From positions 3,589,501-3,653,500 of the forward strand of contig LR746268.1 of the NCBI GenBank assembly GCA_902729315.2: 64,000 nucleotides of DNA, written 5' to 3'. Below the pieces are notes generated by a model. The model did no database searches, was not told the DNA's origin, and saw only the letters and a program-made list of their open reading frames with translations. This stretch comes from Spirodela intermedia. Its lineage: Eukaryota > Streptophyta > Magnoliopsida > Alismatales > Araceae. How positions within the stretch are numbered: position 1 is the first letter of the stretch; the number at the start of each line of letters is the position of its first letter. The translations under genes were made by a program, and so were the position numbers. This document shows, piece after piece, positions 22,201 to 35,565 of the stretch.

Positions 22201-25200
22201 TTTATTCACTTATAGTGAATAACAAAGATGAGTGAAATAGAGGTTAAAAGCAAGCCATCATCTTGTTCTTACAGAACGTGTCTTCCAACTGTACTACGTT
22301 AAAATTACTTGTATAATGTTCTCTCCAAATTGATGATGCAGTGCCCTTTCAAGCGTAGCATTATTCTCACTGGTGGTAATCGTATATATGTGGAGCAGGT
22401 TCAAACTAGACAGTTTTGGGAAAAACTGAAATCTATAACCCATCTCATGAGATAATTGGAAATATTTTGGAGAGACTTGTTTAGCTCAAGCACAGAAATC
22501 CTGTATTTAAACAGTATCTGATGAATTTTACATGAACAACTCTTAATAAATATGTACCATGCCATGCACAAAGGAAAATACAATTCAACTTTTCAGCTGG
22601 TTGGAGCCTGGTCAATCTTGTGAACCATGACCAAGTTCAAGCCAAAAAAAGTTATGCTACTTTTCAATAGGATGTTTTGGCTTTTGTGTTGGGTTAATGT
22701 GGTGGAAAAATTCTACTTCTCTTTTCTGTTCCGTCATTAACCTACTCATTGAAAGCAGTATTTATTACAGATTAAAAGAAAAAGTGTTTCCGTAAACTTG
22801 CCCCCATAATTGTCATGACATGCCTGAAGTAAATAATTTTATATTTTTTTATTGCTTGCGTTCTATCAACTTTTGTTTACTCTGTTGTTTTGTTTCTTAT
22901 TCAGCCACTGATCTCACTGTAAAATAAATCATGCAGGCCCCTGTGCTTTTTCGTGGGATTGGCCATTCCTTGAATCCTACCAATACTATGGTGAGATCTT
23001 CTATTTTCTATTTTTATGTTTGTTTCATTTTTCAAACATGAAGGACTTTTAGATGCAATCGAATTTGTCCTATTTTATTCGTTAGCTCAGTAGGCTGCAT
23101 TCGTTTCACCCTCTCATGGTTTAATATGTTTATTTCACAGGTTGTGAAAGTCCTATCTGCCTCTCCTTCAGCATATTCTGCAAATCCAAAGACTAGGCTG
23201 TCAAAGGCCCCATCTCTTACTGGATCTGCAATTTCGTTAGTTTCTGTTGTGCAGGTAGTATTGGGCTTCCTTTCAGTTCTTTTGTGGAATAATCTTTTTT
23301 TATCATTTTTTAAATCACCATAGAAACTTTTCGGATCTCCGGATTTATTTTGGAAAGAGTCTTTCATACGTGTTAGTTGGGTTACTTTATTTCTGTAGTC
23401 ATTGCTGGGCCTTCATGTAGTCATTGATAAAGGTTCGTGTCTCGCTTGGTTTTCGTAATTAGGATCGTCTATCATTTGTTAGCACTTCTGTTGCTGTAGA
23501 CATGATAATAGAACTTCGAAGTGGTGCACCGTTGCAACCATGCCATAAGTTAACTCAGTTCAAATGAAAGTACCAGTGCCTCTTTTAGATAGTTCTATTT
23601 TCCAGTTTATGCCAGTTGCTGACTTATTTCCTTTACAGTTTAGATCACGTGTTTTGGAAAATTCAATGAGGTTGTTTATAGATTTTACTGAATCGCAGTC
23701 ATACTCCTATATTTGAACAATGGAAATGCATGAGTAAAAATTTTAGATAATTTGATCCTCCCAGAGCTTACTTGACTAATCTCGGACCAACAGATCTTAT
23801 CTAGAATCCAGAATTTGTCAAAGTTTCTAATCTTAATATATTCTTCTAGTATATAGAAGGGAAAAATAATTCATCTACTTTCTGTTCAGAATGCATTAAG
23901 GGTTACGACAGTGGATTTTTTTGCCTCGGTAAATGGTTGTTGGTTAGAAGATTACTCTGATTTAAACTGTTGGTATTTAGTTGAATGCATTTCTTTTCTT
24001 GTTGTCAGAAAAGTTTGGTTGGGTTATGCTCAAATGATTTTGTGAGTGGCAATAACTAGTGACAGAAGCACTGTCAATCCACTGTCGTTGTCAGGCTGCA
24101 TTATGTTTCTTATTTGAATAGTCATTTTGCTTGAATCCAGCATTTCCTTCATTTGACGTTGACTTACATATCTAAAACTGATACAAAGATATAACTTTAT
24201 ATTCGCTAATATCAATGGCGTTTTCATCTGACATTTACCCTCTGTATAGATCTTGCCTGTTTAAAGATTTTAGATCATTGATAATTTGATGTGCTACCTT
24301 TATTCCACAGGCGAGGAACAATGCTCGAATATTAATTTGTGGTTCTCTGGACCTGTTTAGTGATCGGTATTCTCTTCTTTCATTTTCTATTGAGTTTCCA
24401 TAAAATCACCAATCCACTTATAAATGTGCGAAACACTGTAATCAGGTTTTTCAAGTCTGGTGTGGAGAAGTTCAAGAGTTTAACAAAGTAAGTGAATCTT
24501 CATCACTTATTCAATTCCAGTTGCTTTTTTCAAAGTGGTTTGCTCAATATCTTTCCTACTGTCCATTGAAAATCTTGTCGTACCTTGATTTAATCTGGTG
24601 ACTTTTCCTTTATGCGTGATGCCTTTGGATAATTCATTATTACGCACACGTTTCTATGGAAGTTAATCAATGAAGTTCTGCAATTGATCTTGTTTCCTCT
24701 TTGCTCTCATGACGTCAATTGTCAGAAATGACCTTCCCTTCTCTTGGAAGGGTATTGAATTTCTTGGTGGCAGTTGAAACTCGCCATCTCCCCTCAAAGT
24801 ATAAAGTTTTCTCCTTGGGATTTGTGTTTGGATATGGGGATGCAACCAATAATAGCCCAAATCAGTGGATTTGGATTGGAGTTGGTTGATTTCAAAAATA
24901 TGTTTATAATGCCTTGGGCAACAACGTCATGTTCCAGATTGTGCTGAATTTATGATGGAGTGGAACATTTCTTGCCCAGCTTGTAGTTTCTCTCCTTCTG
25001 ATCTGTCAGTTGATTGTAAGATAAACCTGATATCCATCGAGATTAATTTTCCTGCGGAATGTTTTCAGGCATGAAAAATCCGGCAATGAGCAATTTGCAG
25101 TTGAAATCAGCAAATGGGTTTTCCACGAAAGGGGCCACCTCAAGGCAAGACAACTCTATTTCCTCCACACCGTTGAATATGCGGATTTCTCTACCACCTT

Positions 25201-26192
25201 CTTAGTGGCATTTTACGTCGTTAGCTGCCATGAAAAAATTAGTTGATACGCAGTTGTAGACAATTTTCCTACTGGAAACCTGGAAAAACACTGCAAATAA
25301 TGTGGGCAGTTTTATTGCGACATTCTAGGCTTAAAGTATCATATGTTCTCACCAGGCCATCAATGTCAGGCATCATAAAGTTGGCGAAGTTGCAGAGCCC
25401 CCAATGTACCGAATCAAAGACGATCTGGTAATTACTCTCGAATTTTTAATTTCTCCAGAGAAACTGTTGTAGATCTCACGCAGTGATCGAGAGGGTGATG
25501 CGATGGAGGCGGCAATTTCTCTCTCACACTTCTTCTCTTCTGGTTGAAGGAGTACTCAGTTGAGATTTACGAGTGGTCTGGAACGAGCTGGAAGCCCTAT
25601 GTTGCTGATGATGTTCAGGTCCAGTTCTACATGATGAGTCCCTACATCTTGAAGACCCTATCGAATGATCAGAAGGTACAATCAGAAAAGCACCTACCGG
25701 TCATCTGGAAGTCGCACGTATTGGAAGATAAAACCCACCCTGTGACCAAACGTCCGACCCACCCTCTTCTCCCTTGCAGGGGCTTTACTCGGCATCATTC
25801 AAGGTTCCTGACGTCTATGGGGTCTTCCAGTTCAAGCTGGAGTACCAAAGGCTGGGATACAGCACCCTATCTCTCTCAAAGCAGGTATGGCAACCCACCC
25901 TACACGCCTATTCCTCCAGAGCGTCTTGGATAGAGTTTCTCTGCAGCTGACGCACCTTACCCTTTGAGTTGCAGATCCCCGTCCGTCCGTTCAGGCACAA
26001 CGAGTATGAGAGGTTCATACCAGCTGCTTACCCCTACTATGGGGGATCATTCTCTACGGTGAGTGCACTGCTTAGGTGTTAATGTTCTGGATGAGCTTGT
26101 TAAATTGGAGATACCTCTAAAGAAAGCCTCCTCTTGCCTTGCAGATGGCTGGGTTCTTTCTCTTCAGCGTTGTGTACCTGTACAACAAGTAA
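19300..26192 (+). CDS. OST48: OST48, 48-kDa subunit of ER oligosaccharyltransferase (WBP1/DDOST family)
   Basis: The 13 exons give 440 aa: 19300-19582, 19876-20012, 20111-20236, 22937-22990, 23141-23254, 24311-24366, 24446-24487, 25069-25144, 25356-25427, 25550-25675, 25780-25884, 25975-26058 and 26145-26192. The protein is a non-catalytic subunit of the ER complex that transfers the lipid-linked glycan to Asn of nascent proteins. Visible features are a signal peptide ([20 protein letters not shown]), the N-terminal lumenal domain ([23 protein letters not shown]), conserved blocks [14 protein letters not shown] and [20 protein letters not shown], then [20 protein letters not shown] and a short C-terminal membrane segment ending VVYLYNK. 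The length matches the plant family. I chose ATG 19300 over an in-frame ATG at 19237 because the signal peptide starts there. Introns 2 (20013-20110) and 8 (25145-25355) have GC donors. The Arabidopsis orthologue is DGL1. Confidence 0.95.
20237..22936. other. 2.7-kb third intron of OST48
   Basis: Exons on either side join as SEKIK/APVLFRG, as in known OST48 proteins, so no exon is missing. The intron is AT-rich. I recognise no element in it. Confidence 0.8.
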
Positions 26193-27479
26193 AATGAAAG
26201 CACCGGGGCAGCTGGTGTCGACACGACTCCAGTTGGTAGATGTTTCCATTTTTATGTGGTTCTCGCCACCGGAACCTCTGTAAGGCAATGGGCGTGAGTC
26301 AGCACTCACTCCACTTGGTTTCAGTCTCTCTTTTCTCTCTCTTTCACACACATAAGATGCTAGGAGGCCGTTCATCCACGGGATATTCTAATCCTCCCGC
26401 CCGTACTATACAACAATTTTAACCCCGTGGACATCATAGTCAATACAATCTTCCAGGTCGTCATTAAGTAGACTAAACTTGATCATCATTTTGTGTGGTA
26501 TAAATCTCTGGAGACAGTTTTGTTTTGAGACTTCGGGAAGCAAATTTGTTATTCTCAAGGGAGAAAAATGCTGGCATGCCAAATGCTGGGAGGGGTGGGT
26601 TATTGCTTTTAATAAGCAAGCGTCTAAATGGAAATGAAGCACGCAAGAGTGCACAACACTTTTGCATGCACCCATCTATGTACATTCTCCCAAATCTATC
26701 CTACAAATGTTTGGAAGATGCTATATGGCATATATGATAACCTTTGCCACCCCTAATTGCTTTGGACTGTTCTCAACTTGTCTATTGTCACGAACTATAT
26801 CGTTAACAGTCTGTCATCTACATTACTAAAAATCGAATAATAGAAGAAAACAATCATAAAAAACTTTTGTCAATGACTACAAACTTTAATATGAACATTT
26901 ATGTGATTTTTTTTTAATGCTTGAGAGATTTTGATAATTTTTCTATATGACTTATAATCTAGAGCACCACTCTAAGAAATAAGTAGAGTGCAATTGGTGC
27001 ATTGGTGGCACAAAAATGTTAAATTGTGGATTAGAAAAGTTTGAAGGTCCAAAATGCGTTAAAGCCCAAATTAAGTAAAGTAGGGCATGTTCACTTTAGG
27101 AGCATTACATGTTTTAAAGATGAGCATAGTATATAGAAGAATAGCTTGATAAAGATTATGATTGTAGAATTAAAATTAAACATCTTGATGATTGTAATGA
27201 TTGCAATTGAGGAAGCTATAAAATTATCTAAAATCAAGATGAAGGGATAATAATTTGAAATTACGAAATAAAGCTAATTCTCTGGTGACCTGTGGAAATG
27301 TCATATGATAAACTTCAAATGATTTAAAAAAAATTATAAAATATTATCTACACAACTTATCAATGCATTAATCTATTATTGACACAAAAAGTAAACATAT
27401 GAGGAGAAAGAAGGAGATAACAATTAGGCATGACAAAAAAATGATTAAAAAATAACTCTATTGGGGAACTAGTTCCTAT

Positions 27480-28720
27480 GTAATGATGGATTTTAGATCA
27501 TTAAAGAGCCATTCAAAAATCCCAAAAAAAGGAAAAAATCAGGAGTGTATAATGGAACACTCTCCTCAACTAAAAATGTTAAGGATCAATGAAAAAAAAA
27601 TATTAAGGGGGTGAAGAATCTGAAACAAGCAAGTGCACAAAGGGGATCCATATTGTGAAGCTTCAAACATGAAATTAGAAAGATTTTAGCCTTGAGAAGA
27701 TTTGGAGTTGAGCTCTAAGAATCATAGCAATGCTGTACATTGAGTGTTGGAACTCAAAGCCTAATCTAGAAGAGAGGAGATGCCCTCCTCTATTTAGTCC
27801 CTTGGAGTGGTGCATCTAGAAGATTCTACAAAATTGACATTGGATGATCATTATTAACATTTGAGGTAGCGGTGAGTAAGTCATTTAAAATTCCAAAAAT
27901 AGTCAATCTATGAATAGAGAATTCCAATGATCTCTCTAGTGAGCATGATGATAAAGATCACATAGCCTTGCTCCACTAAGAAATTCACAAAAGTTGTTAT
28001 TAGAAAGGTTGTTCAACATTCTCACAAGAAGATTAATTTATTTATTTTGGGGAATAAAAGGTAGGACATTTCAAGATAGATTGCCCAATGTAGAAGAGTA
28101 GAAAAAGAAGAAGACAATGGTGTCCACATGGAGTGACAAAGAAAGTTCTTCTTTTGAATCAGAAGAAAAAGAAAATTCAAATATATGCTTGATAGCTTGG
28201 GAAAACAAGGACATATCAATTAACCTAAGGCTTAATTTTTTATTGATGAGATGCACAAATTTACAGCTGAATTATTTTCTTCATACAAGAAGATCAGAGA
28301 AAAAATAAAAATTCAAATTAAGAAAAACTAATGTCTAAGAAATAATTTGTAATATATTAATGATGAATGTGAAATTTCAACAATATATAAAATCAAGAAT
28401 CAAAATTATTGGTCCTTAATACTCAAAATATGAAAGAAAAACTTGTTTAGATAGGTTAGTGAAAGAGAAATTAACTCAACCAATAAAGACCAAGCACAAG
28501 TATTGTGACTACAAAAGTTCCTCTTCTAAATCTTGGGGAAAAAAAGAAAAAAATGTTATAAGACCAAATAACTAGCTCACCTAAAATCCATTGGAAAAAA
28601 ATAAAAGGCATTCACATGATAGAAAAAGGATTATACAAGTTTGGATGCCTAAAATTATCTTAGAGGATCTTAGAAAAACCTAACTCAAAGAAACTTGAAT
28701 CCACCCAATGAAATAATGAT
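27480..28720 (+). mobile_element. Decayed Copia gag remnant (SIRE-like), plus strand
   Basis: The plus strand reads a broken zinc-knuckle tail (GHFKIDCP) at about 28040-28090. It is followed by a lysine-rich stretch and an acidic/serine block, MVSTWSDKESSSFESEEKEN...NICLIAWE, at 28117-28200. That block is characteristic of the gag region after the knuckle in SIRE-type Copia elements. Farther on, IIQVWMPKIILEDLRK at about 28630-28680 resembles the gag-pol linker. Several stops and frame changes show it is dead. Element limits are estimates. Confidence 0.55.
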
Positions 28721-30000
28721 CATTCAGTTTACGAAGTAACCATTTGGATGTGCCATCTTTGCAAAAGATTGACTTGAGCCATTAAAAAATATTTAAAATG
28801 TCACAAAATAAGGAAGAATCAATGGATTTATGAGGAATCCTCTCCTAAGAAAAGATTGAAGAAAAAGAAATCAAGATGAAGGGTGAGAAATCAAAGAGCA
28901 ATAAAGACAACAAATATCCTCACGATAATCTTGTGAAATATGAAATTAAAGGAACCAAGCCTCAATGAAGCTTGGAATTAAACACCATAAAATTGATAAC
29001 TTAGTATAATATTCACATGGTGGGAATTTGTTTCAAGTAATAACCATTCAATTCAGAAGAGTGTCAACTTTTTCTACTTGGGCATCCTAGAATAGTTAAT
29101 TTAGATGAGACTAGTGGATTCCTCATAGTTACCATTTCTTTGGTGGTTCTCTTTTAGTTGACCCTCTAGAGCTGTGAATCTAAAAGATAATTTATGGACT
29201 AAATCTATGATTCACAAGAGCTATCAAATATAATGAAGGTGATTAAGGTCTTAATTCAATGTGTATTTCACTAAAGATTTCATAGAACCCTAGAATTCAA
29301 TATTTGGAGAGTAAGTAGGTTTGGTAAACCAAATACTATTAATTATTTGAGTGAAATACATGATCAGACTTCTAAGTACAAATATTCAAAATAATTATTA
29401 GGCTAACTTAATTGAACACCCACTTAGTTTTACATGTTGTTATATAAATTCTATTAGAGAGAAAGTGTCACCCTACTATATTGACTCTACTAAAGTCAAA
29501 CCCATTGGTTTCAAAAGCCTTGAACATTTTGATGATGACAAAGATAATATGCTAATGTATTGATGATAATTTATGTTACCCATGGTGTGAATCACTATAG
29601 ATTAAAATAAGATAGATTAGGAGATGTAAGTTAGTGTAACATGTATATACACGCATGTATTTCGGCATGTGGATCAAATTTGGGTAAGTTGAATGAACTT
29701 GATGCTAAGTGAAGATAAAACTCTCCACAAGAATCCTAGTTTCAATCTTATAACTTCTTTATTATGTTGGAGTAAATTCATTTATGACGTTTCCTATTCA
29801 AATATTGTGTTTAAGTTTACCAATTTTTGGCACTAATAAACTACTATTTAGGGTGACATCATTTGCTAAAAGAATTCATGAGCATTATTCCAAAAAAAGA
29901 GTATTGTTTGAAACTTTTTTTTTGTACATTAGGGCAGCACATGATGGTCAAAATCAACTTTGAGGATTGCCATAACTCTGCATGAAAAGTAAATGTGTAG

Positions 30001-30092
30001 ATGGATTGATAGATAGATTGATAGAGAAAGTGAAAGAGAGAGAGAGAAAGTGAGAGTGGGAAAGAGTAAGAGTGTGTGTGAGAGAGGGGGAG
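30001..30092. repeat. GA/GT-rich microsatellite
   Basis: A GATA/GATT-type run is followed by GAGAGAGAGAAAGTGAGAG, GTGTGTGTGAGAGA and a G-rich end. The proline/serine open frames on the minus strand here are translations of the repeat. Confidence 0.8.
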
Positions 30093-30659
30093 GGGGAACA
30101 ATAATGTCAATATTGACTTCTAAAGCCTTGATTTTCTTTAATGCAAATTTGAGCAAATTCCAAGTTTAATTCAATGGACAAGAAGGCAATGAGTTAAGAA
30201 CGATATCTTGATCTTTTTTTGCAAGAAGATTATAATGTCAATATCTTTTGGCCTCAGATTGCTAGAAAATCTGAATGGAAATCATAAATTGAACTCTTCA
30301 TCAACATAAAAAACTGCCTCTTTCAAAAAAAAATCTTATTTCTATGAAAAACTGAGATTAAGCTCTAAATATTTTCAATAATTTTAGTTTATGATTTTAA
30401 AGGAATTTAGCCCTTTTAATCAACATGTACACATTAAGGAATTAGAATAAGGCAATAACTAGGTGTTCCTAGTAAAGTATAGGTAGAGGATTGAACTACT
30501 TTAAAAATTTTAGAATGTTCAAGATTTAGATTTTTGAGAACAAAAGAAATTCATGATTGGAAGAAGAGATTAAGAAATATTTGGATAGTTGATTGTAGTC
30601 AAAAGTAGAATTTGACCAATTCAATTCCCCTTCTTGATGTTACCATTTTCATATGTCCA

Positions 30660-30762
30660 AGGGAGTGAGTGAGAGAGTGAGGAGAGATAGGAGAGAGAGG
30701 AGAGAGAGAGAGAGAGGGGAGAGAGAGTGAGTGTGTGTGTGTGTGAAGAGAGAGAGAGAGCT
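30660..30762. repeat. GA and GT microsatellite
   Basis: Irregular GAGTGAGTGAGAGAG, then a GAGAGA run, a GTGTGTGTGTGTG run and another GAGAGAGAGAG run. Confidence 0.85.
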
Positions 30763-33700
30763 AATTGAAAGAGGAACATTATGTAATAAGTTGTGTTAAT
30801 TTTTTTAATATTATCAGGACTTTTAGAAAATTAATTAGTGTTTATAACGTCTGAATTTCACGTGCAGACTCAAGTCATTATCCAGGTAAGATTGATGACA
30901 ATAAAGGTGGTTTGAGACATCTTAAAAGATGAATAATGACATAAGAATTTAAGACATTGATTGCTATTTGTAATGATATAACTAATCAAGGTGGAATTTC
31001 AATAGGGGCAAAGGAAAAATGAGGGCTCAAGGAGAAAATGAATTTTAGAGATCGAATCATATAGGGCATGGAACAACTTGTTAGAAAGATTATTCTACAA
31101 TGATTTTAATGTTGTAAAATGATGGATCAAAATTTCCAACTATACAAAGTTTTTGGATTTTATATGTTTGTTATGCAATGAATTTGTTTGAATATTTAAA
31201 ATATTGGAAAATAGGGAGGTGAAGGTATCTATTAATGACTAAATTATTGGGAATGATTGGTAATCATCCCAATAACTTGTATAAAGATTTTCTTTCACCC
31301 CAGGTTATGGTATGAATGAGGTTTCTCTTCCACTAATGCACTTTCAAGCTCACTAGACCAAGTCATCAATCTCCCAAATCCCCATCACTTGAAATGACAA
31401 GATAACAATACATCTCAGCATCCTCAATGACTTTACACTAAGTTTAAAGTGTAGAGTTCAAAGCTTTCAAACCTTTTCTCCATTGATATCAAGCGAATGG
31501 AAAGCACGAGCTTCAATGGTGAGGTCTTTTAAGGTCATCTCAAATTAAGTTAATTGAGGACTTTAGTACTCAGTAAAGGATGATTGTCTTTTGTGATTCT
31601 CAATTCCAACTAAGAACCTAATGTCCAACAAGGGTTATCAAAATCTTTGATTTCTTGGAAACTTCACTTCTTTAGTAATTGGTGGAGTCAGAGGACACTA
31701 GAGGCCTTTAATCTTCTACACTTTAGTTTGTTAAGCCTAAGAAGCTGAGTCAAAGGACTATAAGAACTTTTAATTTTTTATTAGTCCACTTGGTCCATAA
31801 CTAATAGGGTCAATGAGATTTTGAAGTCATAAACCTTCAACTCGTACTTATTCTTAAATAATATATCATATTGAAACCTAGGGATGAGTCATTAGAGAGT
31901 GGACATAGGTACAATACTTAACTAGTATAAAACCTACTGTGTTGATTGTGTGGAGTATGAGGATGAATTAATTTAGCTCTATAAGTTGTGATTAAAGATG
32001 GAAGAGCTTGAAGTCAAATTATAGTGACTAATTGTTACATGAGCAATTTAGTATTTACAAACCTTATCATCAATTCACCCCTTCTTGGTGACAAGTGTGA
32101 GCATATCAATACTGACATAGAGGTGACTCAAAATAGACTGTAGGATGGCCTAACATGATGAAAGAAAGAAATTAATGACGATTTCATCATGCATTAGGGT
32201 TTTGAGCAAAATGAAAGAAATTTATAGATAGAGAGAGAGTCCACATCCACCTTTTTCTTTCAAGTGGAAGCTAAAGATCTACATTCTTGAGGCTCAAGAC
32301 TTCACTAACTCAAATTTACATCATATGCTTCCTTGGCTATAAGTGCAAGAAATTTAGGCAAATGTGGCCACATGCTGCAATTTAAGAATGTCATATTATT
32401 CTTAGTTTGGTTTTGAGGTTTTGCTAAAACCATGAAATCAGCATAAAGTCACATTGAGCCCTACATATTTTACAGTTGGTCAATACAACCAATGGATCCC
32501 ACATAGCCTTATTGAGGGCTGTGTATTCATTACTTAATCTTTGGAACTAAAGGATTCAACATGTAGGCTAGAATAGGCCTATCTACTTCTTGGTCACTTA
32601 AGCTGTAGGCTTGTTGGGTTATGGTGACGCCTATGCAAAACCAAATTTTAGGACAGAAAATATTTTCTCAAAGATATCTAAAATGTTAGATATGCCAAAA
32701 TGTTCTATATGTACTAGAAGATCTCAAACATAGGGTCACATATCATGACATGTCAAAAGATCAAAGGAGATTAAGAAAGTCTCTCATTAGCACATATATA
32801 GAGTGACTGTCCAATTTTTCTACATAGAAAAGTGTGATAACATAGAAAAGGAATTATTCTACACTAGTAAAGTAAAGCATAGAAAAATGTGTTGACCCAA
32901 CTAAAGTAGATGAGACAAAAAGTGTGCCAACATAGTGCCTCAACTTGGCAAAAGTCAAACCCAATCTCAAGAGAGAGGTGTAATATGTGAGATATGAAAA
33001 GAATCAGCATGTGTCAAAAGATCTCTAACAAGAGTGGGCTATCATAATACATCAGAAGATTACAATTCCAAAAATATTACCCTAACACGTTCATTGTGAC
33101 TTGGTTGAAAAGTAGTCAAATTAACAACCTAATTATGTAGCATATTAATCACTTCTAGGTTCTCAACTCCATGTCATTGAAAGTAAATTGAGTGTTCATA
33201 GCACACTTAGCCATGTCTTTTGTAAGTATGATGATTACAACTATAATATGCCTTTATTGTGTAATTTTTGCTTGTGGTACTCCACGTCCAGTAAGAGAAC
33301 TTTGATAATTATTAAAGAAAGAAACTAAAGTTTACTACGTTAAAATTTGTGTCCTTGAATATGGAGCTTTGATTTCCAGAGTGAAACCATAGATATTCCT
33401 CGTGTAGCAAATATTTCACAATAACTACCCCTAAAAATGAGGAGAACACTCCATCTAGATCGTTAGTAATGAAGTCTATGTTTATTACCTTTATAACACT
33501 TCAATTTTAGGGAGAAAGCTTGCTTGGGGACTAGGGGGGGGATATGAGAAGGAAATGTGGGTAGTGATGGACCAAGTTATCTCGTTGCCAATCAATGGAG
33601 GGGCAGCGGAGTGCGACGAATGGGACATGGGATTAACTGTCAGGATAAAAGGAAATGGTTTGGGGATGCTAGATGGTCAAAGCAGAGGGATAGATTGCGA

Positions 33701-33949
33701 GTGATTGACATGGATATGAGTCTATACCTGCTGACAGGGGACGGGGATAAATATTTGGGGAGCTACGTGATTTTTATGGTTTATTCTTTTATATTTAAAC
33801 CATTCTTAGTGTAATAGATGGACTGATTCTTATTTTTTGTGGTATATAGGACGCAAAGCGCAAGTGAAAAGATGATTGACTCATTTCAAAATCAAAAAGT
33901 TAATGAGATATATGCATAAATTATTCTGTTTGTATGAATCGCGGTTGTC

Positions 33950-35152
33950 GTTATCGCTCTTCTCTCCTCGCTACTGCCCGATTCGTTAGCCTGAAGCCCT
34001 CCAATATCGGTCGAGCCTCGTCCACGCGTGTGGCTCGGGGAGGGTAGTCCTCGGAAATTGAAGGGAAAGACGAGATTTCGCATCATCCCGGAGAGCACCG
34101 CCTCCAGCTGTTCGGCGCACGAGTGGCGAAGAGAGAGAGATAGAGATGGGCATGATATCAAGGCAAAGATACGCTGCTGCCCGTGGAAATGGTCAGTCCT
34201 CGAGCACTTTCTCTCACTTGTCCTGGAAAGCTCCCGACAAGGAAAGCCGCCGTCCTCACCCTCCCGAAGACAACAACTACCCCCACTCTCTCTCTATCTC
34301 TATCGCTTCCTGCTGTCCGTACAAGAACGGTGAACAGAAGGGGGCATTTATGGAGGAGGGTTGTAGCCGTTGAAATCCACGTGATTCGTGACGAATGGAA
34401 TTGGATCGAGTCCTCGGCCAGTTACTACCTTCAATACTATTTCGTTGCGTAAACTCCAAATTTGTATTTCATATTAATCGACTTGAATTCAGAGTCAAAA
34501 GCATGAGCCGCACGGCCCGAGTCCCGACTCCCTGAGCTCAAAGGCGGGAGACCCATCGAGCACGTGCGCTGGCTTTGGAGGTTCGGCCTAGCACTGTGGG
34601 AAGAGAGAGAAAGATGGATATATTGCATCACCTAGCTTCATTAGTCAAACGAGCTATGAAATCTTGAGTCAGAAAAACGAGTCAACGGAAGGCGAATCTG
34701 GAATCGTGCTTTACAAATAAATACCTTTGTGACTTCATTAATCGCCCTTTCGTATTGTACGTAATACCAAATAGAGAGAGAGAGAGAGGTAGACGAGAAG
34801 AGTCAACTCTCGCTGTTGATTCTTAGGACTGGCTAATTTATTGCACGGTCGACTCGAGCTTGTGTTTGACCGCGACTGTTGTGGGAGAAAGAGGAGAGAG
34901 AGAGAGAGATAGATGATCTCAGTAAATGAGAGACCTCTAGCGGCAGGCTTTCCCAGGGGCGGTGGTGACCGGGCAACAGTAGCTGTTCAGAGAGACTGCG
35001 CTGCTCTCTTCCTCCCGCGGAAACACGGGGGGAGAGAGGGAGAGGGGGGGGGGGGGGTCCCTTACAGACGGCTCATCTTCTCTATCATCCTGTCGTCCTA
35101 CTCGTTCCGTTCGTTACGGGTTCCCCCTTCCTCTGCGCAATGCAGGCAGGTT

Positions 35153-35187
<35 letters not shown>

Positions 35188-35565
35188 CGTAACGCGTCCT
35201 CGAAAAGAAAGCTGTGCAGAAGTCTCAAAGGTTTCTGTTCTTCTTTTCCGTCCTGTAAAGAGAGTGAACGTACGGGATGATCATCTCGATTGTGGGACAG
35301 TCATAGAGTGAGAGACGCGGGGGGTGGAGGTTGCTCCAACATCCTGGTACGTGCGTTGATACGACCAGCACACGTGCAAACAATGGAGTTGCTAGGACAG
35401 GGGGTGTGCGTGGGACCTCCTCACTCTCTGTACGCCCACCCTGCGAGGAAACCAGCCTGAGGGTTTTCGAAACTGCGCTTTCGCTTTTTTTAGCCTCTTC
35501 TCCGTTCCCATCTCTCTCCCTCCTCCCTCCTGCCCCTCTCTCTCGCTCCCCCTCTCGGCTCTGCG
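33950..35565. promoter_or_regulatory. GC-rich upstream region of the MYB gene with GA repeats and poly(G)
   Basis: Composition changes from AT-rich to GC-rich near 33950 and stays high through the MYB gene. It contains GA runs (34772-34788, 34891-34908 and 35156-35184) and an uninterrupted run of 14 G at 35044-35057, with pyrimidine-rich sequence just before the start codon. GA repeats are known binding sites of plant BBR/BPC factors; use here is inference. Open frames across it are low-complexity and do not look coding. Confidence 0.5.
35156..35184. repeat. GA microsatellite upstream of MYB
   Basis: An uninterrupted GA dinucleotide run lies about 380 bp before the MYB start codon, and is possibly within the promoter or 5' UTR. 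Confidence 0.85.

Larger units (their letters stand above)
26193..33950. other. Gene-poor AT-rich region downstream of OST48
   Basis: The first few hundred bases are OST48 3' UTR. The remainder has no gene I can support. It holds a decayed Copia gag (about 27480-28720) and two GA-rich microsatellites (30001-30092 and 30660-30762). The phrase CATTTTGATGATGACAAAG at 29525-29545 is typical of some Copia LTRs. An open frame at 33557-33814 has no recognisable domain. Confidence 0.5.

Noticed and set aside
33557-33814. 85-aa plus-strand frame
   Set aside because: No domain, no splice-supported extension and no upstream promoter signals; likely chance.
34913-35311. 132-aa frame with an Arg-Glu repeat upstream of MYB
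   Set aside because: It translates a GA microsatellite and poly(G); low complexity, no family resemblance.
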